Shown: positions 23,005 to 32,063 of the stretch, in pieces
Numbering within the stretch: position 1 is the first letter of the stretch
Layout: each line of letters begins with the position of its first letter
NCBI GenBank assembly: GCA_964529265.1
Contig: CAZGVW010000234.1
Coordinates: 1-49,060, forward strand
Length of the DNA stretch: 49,060 bases
Direction of reading: 5' to 3'
From: CAZGVW01 sp964529265
GTDB taxonomy: Bacteria > Planctomycetota > Phycisphaerae > Phycisphaerales > UBA1924
Made by a program: the position numbers and the translations under genes
Notes under the pieces: generated by a model
Databases searched by the model: none
Told to the model about the DNA's origin: nothing
Seen by the model: the letters and a program-made list of their open reading frames with translations, nothing else

Positions 23005-24674
23005 CCGGGGGGCCGGGGGCGGATTTCCGATGCCCCGCGGCCCAGGCCGATAGGATTGGACCACAGGCAATCGCCGCCGCCGCGGGATCGTTTGGCAGTG
23101 CAGCCGGGGCGGTGTTGCCGCGGCTGTGGAGCCCGCGTCCCGTGCCACGAAATCAAACCCAAGCCGCCGCCGCGGATCTGAGGCCGATCGAGCCCGCCGG
23201 GTTCGGCGAGGAAGAGGCCCGGAGGCTGCTGTGGCGCGCGGGATTCGGCGGGTCGCCCGGCCAGGTCCGCCTGCTCGCGTCGTGGGGGCCGGTGCGGGCC
23301 GTGGATTCGCTGCTCTCGCCCGCGCCGTATGAGCGGCCCGAGGAGCGCGAGTTCTCGGACGCCCTGATGCCGGAACTCTCCACCGACCAGCGCGCCGCCT
23401 TCCGCCGCGCCCAACAGATGCGCGACGAGGACACGCTGGCGCGATTCCGCGTCCAGCGTCAGCAGCGCGAGGCTGAGGATCGGCAGCAGATCCGCCTCAT
23501 GCAGCGCTGGTGGCTGGCCCGCATGATTGAGACGCCCAATCCGCTCGAAGAGAAGATGACGCTCTTCTGGCACGGGCTGCTCGCGACCAGTCACCGGACG
23601 ATCGAGAACTCCTGGCACATGCTGCTGCAGAATCGCCTGTTCCGGAAGCATGCGCTCGGAAACTACGGCGAACTGCTGTTCCAGATCGTCCGCGACCCCG
23701 CGATGATCGCGTACCTCGACAACCATCGTTCGCGCAAGGAAAGTCCCAACGAGAACCTCGCCCGTGAACTGATGGAGCTGTTCAGCCTCGGCGTCGGCGG
23801 CTACACGGAGCGCGACATCAAGGAGGGCGCTCGGGCCCTGACCGGGTACACGTTCGAGGGCAGCGAGTTCGTCTTTCGCGAGGCGTGGCACGATCGCGGG
23901 CACAAGGAGATCCTGGGGCGATCGGGGAATCTCGACGGCGACGACTTCGTCTCCGCGATTCTCTCGCGCCGGCGATGCTCGGAGTATCTCGCGAGCCGGC
24001 TGTATGCGTACTTTGTGGCCGATGTGCCGGAGGATCTGCGCGATGCGCCCGATGCGAGCGCCGCGATCCGGCGGATGGCGTCGGAGTTGCGCCGATCCCG
24101 CTACGACGTCAAGCCCGTGCTGCAGCGGCTCTTCCTCTCGCAGCACTTCTATGAGCGGACGGCCCGCGACGGGCAGATCAAGTCGCCCGCAATTCTGGTG
24201 GTGGGCGCTGTGCGATCGCTCGGCGTGCCGGTGCGCGACCTCGGGGCTCTGAACGAAGCGATGTCGCTCATGGGGCAGGAACTCTTCTTCCCGCCGAGCG
24301 TGAAGGGCTGGGAGGGCGGCCGCGCGTGGATCAATACGTCCACCATCTTCATCCGCCAGAACATCCTGACGTTCCTCCTCACCGGCGCGGGGCCGGGCGG
24401 ACGGAATCCGCTTCCGGAGGGGCGCGGGTTCGACCCGGCCCCCCTGCTCACCGCGGCCGGGGGCGCATCGGGCGGGGTGGACCACGCGTGCGGCGGACTG
24501 CTGCGCATCGTGCTCGGACCGCCGCCCGGAGGCGCAGGGCGGGGCTGGGGCGACACCGATCGGGCGCGGTCGCTCGTTGAATATGTGCAGGCCCGCGGCG
24601 GAGAACTGGATCGCGCGACGGCCACGGGCGTCATCGCGCTCATCACCGCGATGCCGGAGCATCAGCTGTGCTGA
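23001..24674 (+). CDS. DUF1800 domain protein
   Basis: A 557-residue protein of the DUF1800 family, which occurs in planctomycetes and other bacteria beside DUF1501 genes; function is unsettled. The family core begins ARRLLWRAGFGGSPGQVRLL, with KMTLFWHGLLATSHRTIENS, DPAMIAYLDNHRSRKESPNE, NENLARELMELFSLGVGGYT, DIKEGARALTGYTFE, and VLQRLFLSQHFYERTARDG with SPAILVVGAVRSLG and FFPPSVKGWEGGRAWIN. Start ATG 23001 overlaps the glycosyltransferase stop. The first 60 residues lack a good signal peptide, so the pair may rely on the partner's Tat signal. A Gly/Pro-rich linker lies near the C-terminus. Confidence 0.88.
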   Translation: MTGGPGADFRCPAAQADRIGPQAIAAAAGSFGSAAGAVLPRLWSPRPVPRNQTQAAAADLRPIEPAGFGEEEARRLLWRAGFGGSPGQVRLLASWGPVRAVDSLLSPAPYERPEEREFSDALMPELSTDQRAAFRRAQQMRDEDTLARFRVQRQQREAEDRQQIRLMQRWWLARMIETPNPLEEKMTLFWHGLLATSHRTIENSWHMLLQNRLFRKHALGNYGELLFQIVRDPAMIAYLDNHRSRKESPNENLARELMELFSLGVGGYTERDIKEGARALTGYTFEGSEFVFREAWHDRGHKEILGRSGNLDGDDFVSAILSRRRCSEYLASRLYAYFVADVPEDLRDAPDASAAIRRMASELRRSRYDVKPVLQRLFLSQHFYERTARDGQIKSPAILVVGAVRSLGVPVRDLGALNEAMSLMGQELFFPPSVKGWEGGRAWINTSTIFIRQNILTFLLTGAGPGGRNPLPEGRGFDPAPLLTAAGGASGGVDHACGGLLRIVLGPPPGGAGRGWGDTDRARSLVEYVQARGGELDRATATGVIALITAMPEHQLC

Positions 24675-24693
24675 AGATGACGGGGAGCATGCC

Positions 24694-25980
24694 ATGAGCA
24701 ACGGTGCGCAGGACAATGCGTTCACTCGGCGGGCGTTTCTGCATCATGGCGTGACGTTGGCGTCCGCCTCGATCACGGTCCCGTGGTTCGTGCAGGGCTC
24801 GGCGTCGGCGCTGGCCCAGGCACTGGGCGGCGCGACGTCCGTCGCGGGCATTCCCGATGATCGCGTGCTCGTGATCGTTCAACTCGGCGGCGGCAATGAC
24901 GGGCTGAACACCGTGGTTCCGTTCGGGATTCCGGGCTACTACCAGGCGCGGCCGGGCATCGCCGTGCCAGAAGGACAAGTGCTGCGCCTGAACCAGACGC
25001 TGGATGTCGGCCTGCATCCGCGCCTGGCGGGGCTCAAAAGCCTGTATGACGAGGGGCTTCTGTCGGTGATCCAGGGCGCGGGGTATCCCAACCCGAATCG
25101 CTCGCACTTCAAGTCGATGGATATCTGGCACACCGCGGAGACCTCGGGAACCGGCGACGGCTGGATCGGGCGGTATTTCGACTGCGAATGCGGCGGCGAG
25201 CCGCTGCCGCAGGGTGGGATCGCGATCGGCCGCGAAGCGCCGCTGGCCATGCAGGGGCGGATCAACAAGCCGGTGTCGTTCGAGTCACCGAGCCTGTTCC
25301 AGTGGACGGGCGCGGGCATCGATGAGGACATCGATGAGACGTATGAGCGTCTGACGCGCTCCGGCGCGCCGGTCGGGGCCGACCCGAAGTCGAACGCCGC
25401 GTTCCTGATGCGCACGGCCCTCGATGCTCAGATCGCGAGCGATACGATCCGCCGCGCTGTCGATGCGCCCTCGGCCGCCGTTTATCCGCGCAGCTCGCTG
25501 GCGGGGCAACTGCGCATGGTCGGCGCGATGATCCGCGCCGGACTGAAGACGCGCGTGTACTACGTCTCGATGACGGGGTTCGATACGCACGCAGGCCAGG
25601 GCGGACCGCAGGGACGGCACGCGACGCTGCTCGATCAGTTCGGCTCGGCCCTCAAAGCCTTCTACGACGATCTGAAAGCTCAGGAGAACGATGGCCGCGT
25701 GCTGACCATGGTGTTCAGCGAGTTCGGCCGGCGCGTGTCGCAGAACGCGAGTCAGGGCACCGACCATGGCACGGCGGCGCCGATGTTCCTCGCCGGCCCG
25801 ATGGTGCGGCCGGGCGTGCTCGGCGACCACCCGTCCCTCACAGATCTCGACGAGGGCGACCTGAAGTTCACCGTCGATTTCCGCTGTGTCTACGCCGCGG
25901 TCCTCGAAGACTGGCTGAAGATCAAGCCGCGGAAGGTGCTGGGGCGGGATTTCCGTGTGGCGAAGGTCATCCGGGGCTGA
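24694..25980 (+). CDS. DUF1501 domain protein, Tat-exported
   Basis: A 428-residue protein starting at ATG 24694 (GGGGAG 7 bases upstream), 19 bases after the DUF1800 gene. The N-terminus has a twin-arginine signal FTRRAFLHHG followed by a hydrophobic stretch and ALAQAL cleavage region, so it should be exported folded. DUF1501 landmarks are VLVIVQLGGGNDGLNTVVPF, NPNRSHFKSMDIWHTAE, VYYVSMTGFDTHAGQGGP, LTMVFSEFGRRVSQNASQGT with TDHGTAAPMFLAG, and the C-terminal TVDFRCVYAAVLEDWL. The GGNDGLNT and EFGRR-x-GTDHG motifs resemble alkaline-phosphatase/sulfatase-superfamily metal sites. The role with DUF1800 is unknown. Confidence 0.92.
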   Translation: MSNGAQDNAFTRRAFLHHGVTLASASITVPWFVQGSASALAQALGGATSVAGIPDDRVLVIVQLGGGNDGLNTVVPFGIPGYYQARPGIAVPEGQVLRLNQTLDVGLHPRLAGLKSLYDEGLLSVIQGAGYPNPNRSHFKSMDIWHTAETSGTGDGWIGRYFDCECGGEPLPQGGIAIGREAPLAMQGRINKPVSFESPSLFQWTGAGIDEDIDETYERLTRSGAPVGADPKSNAAFLMRTALDAQIASDTIRRAVDAPSAAVYPRSSLAGQLRMVGAMIRAGLKTRVYYVSMTGFDTHAGQGGPQGRHATLLDQFGSALKAFYDDLKAQENDGRVLTMVFSEFGRRVSQNASQGTDHGTAAPMFLAGPMVRPGVLGDHPSLTDLDEGDLKFTVDFRCVYAAVLEDWLKIKPRKVLGRDFRVAKVIRG

Positions 25981-26001
25981 GTCTGCGCGACATGCGCTGC
26001 G

Positions 26002-26766
26002 TCACTTCTTCGCGCCGGTTTCCTTCTTCATGATCAGCAGATAGTTGAACCCGCGCAGGAAGAAGTTGCCCTCCTCCGCCGCCTTGCGCCAGTTGCCGCG
26101 CTGAAGTTTGGCGTTGTGACGCACGACGGCGATGATGTCCACCGGCTTGAACCGCTTCCGCAGGAGCGCGAAGAGTTCGAAGCCGATCGGCATGAACGGC
26201 CGGCCCTTGCGGAACGAATCGCTCACGTACACCGCCAGGTAGCGGCGATCCTTCATCACCCGGTGCGCCTCCGCGAACACCCGCTCCATCGCGGTGTAGT
26301 ACGCCGCGCCGTCGTCATCGCCCCCGGCGTCGAGTTTGCCTATGCAGCGCGGGTCGTCCGAGTATTCGATATGCGTCGAATACGGCGGATCGATGAACAC
26401 GAAATCCGCCTTCTCGTCTTCCAGCGGCAACTTTCTCGCATCAGCGCGAAGAACATCCGACCGCGACGGCGCGAGGTCATATCCCACCGCCCGGCGCTTC
26501 AGATCCCGCGCCACGTCGATCGTCGTCCCGCTGCCGCACATCGGATCGACGATCAGGTCGTTCTCGCGCGTATACCGCTGGAGCAACTGCCAGATCACCC
26601 ACGACGGCGTCGCGCCCACGTAGCGCTGGTCGCCCTGGATCGCCGATCCATAATGCTGGCTCGGATACTCCCACAGCGTCGTGGTGAAGATGCGCAGCGG
26701 CGGCTTGCGAAGGGTCTTCCGCTTCGTGCCTCCGGCGCCACGGTTGCCGCGGCCCGTCTCGCTCAC
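26002..26766 (-). CDS. Orphan site-specific DNA methyltransferase (N6A/N4C type)
   Basis: A 254-residue SAM-dependent methyltransferase. The SAM-binding motif is DPMCGSGTT and the catalytic motif DPPYSTH; since SAM precedes catalytic motif, the order is not beta-type. Other blocks are TTTLWEYPSQHYG near the N-terminus, ATPSWVIWQLLQRY, YDLAPSRSDVLRADARKLPL, YVSDSFRKGRPFMPIGFELF and KAAEEGNFFLRGFNYLLIM. DPPY targets an exocyclic amine of A or C, or of guanosine in tRNA. I recall this block pattern in an orphan methyltransferase family with no known recognition site. No restriction gene is near. GTG 26766 overlaps the stop of nrnA (GTGA), so it is the last gene of the mqnB-ribF-nrnA-methyltransferase run. 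Confidence 0.85.
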   Translation of the reverse strand: MSETGRGNRGAGGTKRKTLRKPPLRIFTTTLWEYPSQHYGSAIQGDQRYVGATPSWVIWQLLQRYTRENDLIVDPMCGSGTTIDVARDLKRRAVGYDLAPSRSDVLRADARKLPLEDEKADFVFIDPPYSTHIEYSDDPRCIGKLDAGGDDDGAAYYTAMERVFAEAHRVMKDRRYLAVYVSDSFRKGRPFMPIGFELFALLRKRFKPVDIIAVVRHNAKLQRGNWRKAAEEGNFFLRGFNYLLIMKKETGAKK

Positions 26767-27857
26767 GAGAAGTGCTCGAGAATCGCCGCGACCACCCGGC
26801 GCTTCGCCTCCGCGATCGGCGCCTTGATCTTCGCCCCCGCGGCCTGTGCGTGCCCCCCGCCCCCGACCGTCTTCGCCACGTCGTTCACGTTCACGAAGGC
26901 GCCCCCCTGCCGCCGCAGCGCCTTGCTCCGCAGGCTCACCTTCGTCACGCGCGGCTCCAGTTCCGTCAGCACCGCCGCCACCTGCACCTTCTCGACCGTG
27001 AGCAACAGGTCGCTCAGACCGCCCGTGTCCTCGACCTCCGCTCCGCACGCCTCCATGTCCCCGCGGCTGATCGCCAGCACCGCCACCCGATCATCCGCGT
27101 GCATGTCCATGCCGCTCAGGGCCCGCCCGATGAGCCGCAGCCGCGCCGGCCGGTCCGATTGCTCGATGATCTCGAACAGCGATGTATGGTCCGCCCCCGC
27201 CTCGAGCAGCCCCGCGGCAAGTGAAAAAACCGCGGGAGACACGTTCGAGTGACGGAACCACCCCGTGTCCGTCGCGAGTCCCACGTAAAGCGGCTCCGCG
27301 ACGTCCCGAGGCAATGCCGCGGGCTCAGCCACCCCGAGCAGCGTCTGGCACAGTTCTGCAACCGGCTGACACGTCGCCGCGACGCTCCAGTTGATCAAAC
27401 GCATCGTCCCCACGTTCGGGTCCCCGTGCAGGTGGTGGTCGATGACGATCGTGCGCTCCGGGTGCTTCTCCAGCCACGGCCGGCACTCGGTCAACTGGGC
27501 CCACGAACCTGTGTCCAGCACGCAGATCAGGTCCGGGTCCACGCCGCCCGGCGGCAGCTGCGCCCACGACCCGATGCGCACCGTCTCCGTGTCCCCGATG
27601 ATTTCATCAAACGAATGCGTCCACGGCCCCATGTACGCCGGCAGCGCCCTCACGCCGATCCGCTTCAGCGCCCGCGCCAGCGCGAGTGTGGAGCCCACGG
27701 CGTCGCCATCCGGCCGGGCGTGCGTCACCAGCGCCACGCGCCGCGCCGAACGCAGCCGCGCCGCGACCTCGGCCAGCGTGGCGTTTGAGGACCACGTCGG
27801 CGGCCCATCGAGGTCCGCATCCGGCGTCCAGCGGGGGGGAAGTGCGTGCGTGCTCAT
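26763..27857 (-). CDS. DHH-family oligoribonuclease/pAp phosphatase (NrnA-like)
   Basis: A 364-residue phosphoesterase. The DHH domain has the manganese motifs THARPDGDAVGS, CVLDTG, and IDHHLHG. Downstream come VAEPLYVGLATDTGWFRHSN and the DHHA1 domain with VNVNDVAKTVGGGGHAQAAGAK. This layout (RPDGDAxGS, D, DHH, GGGGHxxAAG) is typical of NrnA, which degrades nano-RNA and converts pAp to AMP. Start ATG 27857 overlaps the ribF stop (ATGA). GGGGHAQAAG is the usual DHHA1 substrate motif, so the enzyme is probably active. It could alternatively be a pGpG/c-di-AMP-degrading relative. Confidence 0.9.
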   Translation of the reverse strand: MSTHALPPRWTPDADLDGPPTWSSNATLAEVAARLRSARRVALVTHARPDGDAVGSTLALARALKRIGVRALPAYMGPWTHSFDEIIGDTETVRIGSWAQLPPGGVDPDLICVLDTGSWAQLTECRPWLEKHPERTIVIDHHLHGDPNVGTMRLINWSVAATCQPVAELCQTLLGVAEPAALPRDVAEPLYVGLATDTGWFRHSNVSPAVFSLAAGLLEAGADHTSLFEIIEQSDRPARLRLIGRALSGMDMHADDRVAVLAISRGDMEACGAEVEDTGGLSDLLLTVEKVQVAAVLTELEPRVTKVSLRSKALRRQGGAFVNVNDVAKTVGGGGHAQAAGAKIKAPIAEAKRRVVAAILEHFS

Positions 27858-28822
27858 GCCAACGCCTCCGCGGTGTCGCGTTTCGCCCGCGCACCGGCGC
27901 AGGCGGCCCCCTTGTCCATGATTTCGCGCGTGCGTTTCACGTCGCGCGACATCTGTTCGAGCAGTGAATCGAGCGAATCGAAGCGAATTTGATCGCGAAT
28001 CCACGAGTTCAGCGTCAGACGCAACGCCCAGCCGTATTCCGGCCCTCCCTCCGGAACCGGCCCGCGCCAATCCAGCACAAACGCCTCCGAAACCCGCTCG
28101 GAGCGTCCAAAAGTGGGTTTTGTGCCCACGCTGATCGCCGCGGGCATCACCCGCCCATCCGGCAGCGTCGCCTGCCCCGCGTACACCCCATCCCCCGGCA
28201 GGAGCAGCCCCGTTTCCAGATTCGCCGTCGGGTACCCGATCTCCCGCCCCCGCCGATCCCCCCGAACGACCACGCCCATGAGTTCGTACGGCCTTCCCAG
28301 CACCAGAGCCGCGTCGCGGGCGCGGCCGTTGGCCACCAGCCAGCGGGCAATGGTGCTGGACGCCCGCACCACCGTCTGGTCGCTCAGCGTGGTCTCGACC
28401 GGGTCCACCACAACCGCCTCAAACCCGAATTCTGCGCCACTTTCCGACAAAGTGGACACATTTCCGGCGCGCCCGGCGCCGAATCTGAAATCCGCCCCTT
28501 CCACGACCGCGACGGGCGACAGGGGCGCCACATGCCTCCGGAGAAACTCCCGCGGGGGGAGGCTCAACAGGTCCGGCGATGGATCGAGACGCTGGATGTC
28601 GTCCGCCCCGAGCGCCCGCAGCCACTCAGTCCGCTGCTCGAACGTGGAGAGCCGGGCCGGTGCGAATTCCGGGCGCAACTGGGTCAACGGGTGGGCGTCA
28701 AACGCCAGGACGACCACTCGTCCACTCGGCCCCACCAGTTCCCGCGCGCGGCGGACCAGCGCCGCGTGCCCGATGTGGACGCCGTCGAAGTTGCCGATCG
28801 TGACTGCGGTCGGTCCGGGCAT
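27854..28822 (-). CDS. ribF: Bifunctional riboflavin kinase/FAD synthetase
   Basis: Phosphorylates riboflavin to FMN and adenylates it to FAD. The 322-residue protein has the N-terminal FAD synthetase nucleotidyltransferase domain (TIGNFDGVHIGHAALVRRA with the HxGH motif; residues up to about 160, including EGADFRFGAGRAGN) and the C-terminal riboflavin kinase domain (VVRGDRRGREIGYPTANLE with the G-x-PTAN FMN/ATP motif, GVYAG, SVGTKPTFG). The start MPGPTAV is at 28822. It overlaps nrnA by 4 bases and follows mqnB by 45 bases, so the run is probably one transcript. A common RibF neighbour in many bacteria is nrnA/rbfA, consistent with the pairing here. Confidence 0.95.
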   Translation of the reverse strand: MPGPTAVTIGNFDGVHIGHAALVRRARELVGPSGRVVVLAFDAHPLTQLRPEFAPARLSTFEQRTEWLRALGADDIQRLDPSPDLLSLPPREFLRRHVAPLSPVAVVEGADFRFGAGRAGNVSTLSESGAEFGFEAVVVDPVETTLSDQTVVRASSTIARWLVANGRARDAALVLGRPYELMGVVVRGDRRGREIGYPTANLETGLLLPGDGVYAGQATLPDGRVMPAAISVGTKPTFGRSERVSEAFVLDWRGPVPEGGPEYGWALRLTLNSWIRDQIRFDSLDSLLEQMSRDVKRTREIMDKGAACAGARAKRDTAEALA

Positions 28823-28867
28823 AGGGGGGAAGGGTAGAGCGCTGGCGATGATCCGGCCATTCGGGCC

Positions 28868-29605
28868 CTAGAGGGCGGCCGCGACCGTGGAGAGCCCTGC
28901 CAAGGCGCTCTTGATATCCCACTTCTGGAGGTTCCGGTCGCCTGTGGCGTTGCTGATGACGCGAATTTCGAGAAATGGCGGCATCGGCGCTCCTTCAGCC
29001 GCGGCGATCCACTGGAGGGTGAAGCCGATCGCGGCGCCCTCCATGGCCTCGGCGATGGCGCCTGTGCGGCGGGCGATGTCGGCTGCGGCGGAATCCGTGC
29101 CGGAACACGTGGAAACCGTCGCAATTGGGCCTGAAACGGTCGTAGTTGAGCGGAATTCGGCCAGCAACCCTTCATCGCCTCGCACGGAGACGCCCCGGCC
29201 GGGGCCGGGCGGGAAACCCATGTCGTCGAGGTCGTGGAACCGGGCGGGCGCGATGGCGCCTTCGTCGGCGTAGACGCTCTCCGTGCCGAGGACGACGCTT
29301 CCGATGGGTAGGTGGCTGCCGCCCTCTTCCCACGGAAGAGAGCCCGCGACGCCCAGATTGAGCACGATTCGGTGGCGTTCTGCTCGAAAAACGCGCGAAA
29401 CAGCGCCCGCGGCGTTGGCTTTTCCGACTCCGGTGAGCAGGACATCAAATTGATCACCGACAGGCGCCGCGCGCCACGGCGCGGGTGCTTCCGCGCCGCC
29501 AGCCGCGCCGCGCAGGCCCCGAAGCACGGCGCGGGCCTCCTGTGGCGCGGCGACGACGAGGAGCGCCCGGGCGCCGGTCTCAAGGCGGGGGAGCAGGGTC
29601 GGCAT
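28868..29605 (-). CDS. mqnB: Futalosine hydrolase
   Basis: Removes hypoxanthine from futalosine in menaquinone synthesis. The 245-residue protein belongs to the nucleoside phosphorylase/hydrolase superfamily: VVAAPQEARAVL at the start, LLTGVGKANAAGAVSR, VLNLGVAGSLP, VLGTESVYADEGA and VSTCSGTDSAA, then AEAMEGAAIGFTLQWIA with catalytic Glu and RVISNATGDR. The EAMEGAA and ISNxxGxR motifs fit MqnB rather than MtnN, and mqnC in the same window supports this. The start ATG is at 29603-29605. It is the first gene of the minus-strand run toward ribF and diverges from pilM. Confidence 0.87.
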   Translation of the reverse strand: MPTLLPRLETGARALLVVAAPQEARAVLRGLRGAAGGAEAPAPWRAAPVGDQFDVLLTGVGKANAAGAVSRVFRAERHRIVLNLGVAGSLPWEEGGSHLPIGSVVLGTESVYADEGAIAPARFHDLDDMGFPPGPGRGVSVRGDEGLLAEFRSTTTVSGPIATVSTCSGTDSAAADIARRTGAIAEAMEGAAIGFTLQWIAAAEGAPMPPFLEIRVISNATGDRNLQKWDIKSALAGLSTVAAAL

Positions 29606-29841
29606 GAGAGGCAGCGTAGAGGCGGACGGCGCGGCCTGCCCCACGGGCGGGCGTTCCCGGACGACGCCTGTCGGCGGGACCGGCTGGGCGCGGCTGGTCC
29701 GGATGCGCGGCTGGGAGGGCCGGTCGGTCTGGGGCAGCGCGGTGAACTGCGCTGTGGTTCCGGCCGATGTCAACCCGGGGAACGGCTGCGCCGATGCGGC
29801 GCAGGGCGGTCCAGGGTCCGAGGAGAGGAGGCCGCGGAAAC

Positions 29842-31110
29842 ATGGCGTTCGGCATGCTCGCAAGCAGCGCTCCGCCCATCGCGATTGAGTTCGGTGTGGC
29901 TGCGCTCAAGGCGCTGCAGATCGAGCATGGCGATGCGCCGAGCCTCGTCGCCGCGGCGTGTCTGGAGACGCCGGATGAACTGCGCGGGGATCCCGCGCGG
30001 CGGTTCGAGTTCCAGGCCCAGGCGCTCCCGCAATTGCTCAAGAACGCGGGGTTCAAGGGGAAGAGGGCCATCTGCTCGATTCCCGCCGGGCACATGCTCG
30101 TGCAGCACATGCAGATTCAGAAGGTCGAGGGCGCAAGCCTGGCGACGCAGGTGCTCTCGCAGTTGCAGGCGCAGATGAACTGCATTCCGTCGCAGGTGGT
30201 GTGCCGGCCGATCGAGGTGCCGGAGGGCGCGCGGGGCGGCAAGGCCGAGGTGATCTGCATCGCGGCTTCGCGGGACCTGGTCCTGCGGCAGGTGCAGGCG
30301 CTCCGGGCGTGCAAACTGGAGCCCGTGGGCGCCCACAGCGAGCACACCGCGCTGGTACGCGCGTTCGAGCACCTCGCGAGCGCCGAGGGCGATGATCGCA
30401 AGGTGACGCTGTTCCTCGACATCGGGGCCGGCTCAACAAAGGTGGCCATCGCGCACGGCGGGGACATCGTGTTCGCCAAGACGATCCACGTCGGCGGACG
30501 GTCGCTCGATCAGGTGGTGGCGTCGCAGTTGCGGATGTCGCCGCAGGAAGCGCGCGTGCATCGCCTTGCGATGACCGAGGTGGCGAAATCGAAAGCGCCG
30601 GCGCCCGCGCCTGAAGTCGCGGAGGCGGCGTCCGAAGGCGAAGAAGCATCTGCGGGAGGCATGGCGATCCTGAACGCGGCGATCAGGAAGGCGGGGGGCG
30701 ACGATGCGCCCGCGCCGCCCCCCCGAAACCCCGCGCCGGCCACGGCGACGGCGGTCGCCGGGGACTCGGGCGTGTTTCCGTCGCCCGTTGCGTCCACGCC
30801 GGAGCGGAAGGCCGATCTCTCTGAACCATTGGAATCGCTCACGGACGAAGTGGCGATGTGCCTGCGGTATCACGGGGCGCTGTTTCCGGGCCGCAAGGTG
30901 GAGCGAGCCATTTTCGTGGGCGGCGAGGCTCGGCACGTGCCTCTGTGTCAGCACATCGCGAAGACGCTGCGGCTTCCGGCGCGGATCGCCGACCCGCTGG
31001 CGAACATTTCGAGAACGGGCAAGGAGCGCTGCCGCGGCGTGGACTTCTCCACGGCGCAGCCGGGGTGGGCGGTGGCCTTCGGGCTGACGCGCTCGCCCGC
31101 GGACCTGTAA
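29842..31110 (+). CDS. pilM: PilM-type actin-like pilus/secretion assembly protein
   Basis: Cytoplasmic actin-like ATPase that binds the N-terminus of PilN and couples the ATPase to the inner-membrane platform. The 422-residue protein from ATG 29842 (AGGAGAGGAGG ribosome-binding site) has AIEFGVAALKALQ (phosphate 1 region), AICSIPAGHMLVQHM, VTLFLDIGAGSTKVAIAHGG (phosphate 2), GGRSLDQVVASQL and IFVGGEARHVPL. An Ala/Glu-rich linker of about 90 residues sits between the two halves, more than in E. coli or Myxococcus PilM. It starts the plus-strand operon pilM-N-O-P-B and diverges from mqnB across 236 bases; nothing is recognisable in that gap. Confidence 0.85.
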   Translation: MAFGMLASSAPPIAIEFGVAALKALQIEHGDAPSLVAAACLETPDELRGDPARRFEFQAQALPQLLKNAGFKGKRAICSIPAGHMLVQHMQIQKVEGASLATQVLSQLQAQMNCIPSQVVCRPIEVPEGARGGKAEVICIAASRDLVLRQVQALRACKLEPVGAHSEHTALVRAFEHLASAEGDDRKVTLFLDIGAGSTKVAIAHGGDIVFAKTIHVGGRSLDQVVASQLRMSPQEARVHRLAMTEVAKSKAPAPAPEVAEAASEGEEASAGGMAILNAAIRKAGGDDAPAPPPRNPAPATATAVAGDSGVFPSPVASTPERKADLSEPLESLTDEVAMCLRYHGALFPGRKVERAIFVGGEARHVPLCQHIAKTLRLPARIADPLANISRTGKERCRGVDFSTAQPGWAVAFGLTRSPADL

Positions 31111-31213
31111 ACCGGGGCGGCGAGGGACGGAACGGACGAACGGTGTTTTCTGAGGCCGGCGGCCTGAATCAGGTGGAAGCGGCGCCGGCGACTTTGCAGC
31201 GGAGCATCAGGTC

Positions 31214-32062
31214 ATGCGCAATCCATTCGGCGGACCAGGCGACGCTTCGGGTTCGAGCTTTCTTCCCGAGGACTACATCGAGAAGAAGGCCGACCGCCGC
31301 GCCAACGTCATCTATCTCTCGCTCTTCTCCGTCGTCATTCTCGGCGTGGTGGGCGCGTTCTTCGTCACCAATCAGCAGTGGACGAGCGTGAAACGCCACC
31401 AGGAGGCGATCAACGTCCGGTACACGCAGGCGGCGAAGGACATCGAGCAGTTGAAGGTGCTCGAGAAGCAGAAGGAGCAGATGCTCGGCAAGGCCGAGCT
31501 GACGACTTCGCTCCTGGAGAAGGCGCCGCGATCGCTGCTGATGGCGGAGCTCATCAACCGCATGCCGGACCGCCTGACGCTTCTGGAGTTCGAACTGGAA
31601 GCCAAGGCCGGCGAGCCGGCCCGCGTCTCCAGGCCTGCGCCGGTCGCCGGCCGGACCCAGGGCAAGAGCCTGGCGAGCAAGGCCGATGCGGCGGAAGCGG
31701 AAACGGCCCCGCGCGCCCCGGTGTTCGACACGAAAGTGGCGATCACGGGCGTGGCGGCGACGCACAACTCCGTGGCGCAGTACGTCTCCGCGCTTCAGAT
31801 GTGCGAACTGCTGGAGCACGTGGAGCTGAAGTTCAGCGAAGTGACGATCATTGACGACCGGGAACTCACGAAGTTCCGCATCGAGGCGAAGCTCCGCCCG
31901 AACGCCGATGCGCGGACGATCGAGCCCGCACAGCCGCGGGCCGGCGCGTTCGGCGAAGCGAAGCGGACGCCTGAGGAACTGCAGGCGCAGCAGCTGGAGA
32001 AGGAATCGGGCGGCGTCGGCGACGCCATCCGAGGCCTGTGGCCCGGGAAGAAGGAGCGCTGA
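31214..32062 (+). CDS. pilN: PilN-like inner-membrane platform protein
   Basis: A 282-residue bitopic inner-membrane protein. The cytoplasmic N-terminus (MRNPFGGPGDASGSSFLPED and EDYIEKKADRRANVIYL) carries the FLPEDY segment reminiscent of the PilM-binding INLLP motif of PilN. One membrane helix (YLSLFSVVILGVVGAFFV) is followed by a coiled coil (DIEQLKVLEKQKEQML) and a periplasmic ferredoxin-like domain ending at LRPNA, then a Glu/Gly-rich tail (PEELQAQQLEKESGG). PilN pairs with PilO and bridges to PilP. It is 103 bases downstream of pilM and 1 base upstream of pilO in the same direction. Confidence 0.8.
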   Translation: MRNPFGGPGDASGSSFLPEDYIEKKADRRANVIYLSLFSVVILGVVGAFFVTNQQWTSVKRHQEAINVRYTQAAKDIEQLKVLEKQKEQMLGKAELTTSLLEKAPRSLLMAELINRMPDRLTLLEFELEAKAGEPARVSRPAPVAGRTQGKSLASKADAAEAETAPRAPVFDTKVAITGVAATHNSVAQYVSALQMCELLEHVELKFSEVTIIDDRELTKFRIEAKLRPNADARTIEPAQPRAGAFGEAKRTPEELQAQQLEKESGGVGDAIRGLWPGKKER

Positions 32063-32063
32063 C

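Noticed and set aside
29606..29841. Short plus-strand gene between mqnB and pilM
   Set aside because: Open frames exist, but they are Gly/Arg/Pro-rich without ribosome-binding site or motif; the gap is more likely the divergent promoter region.
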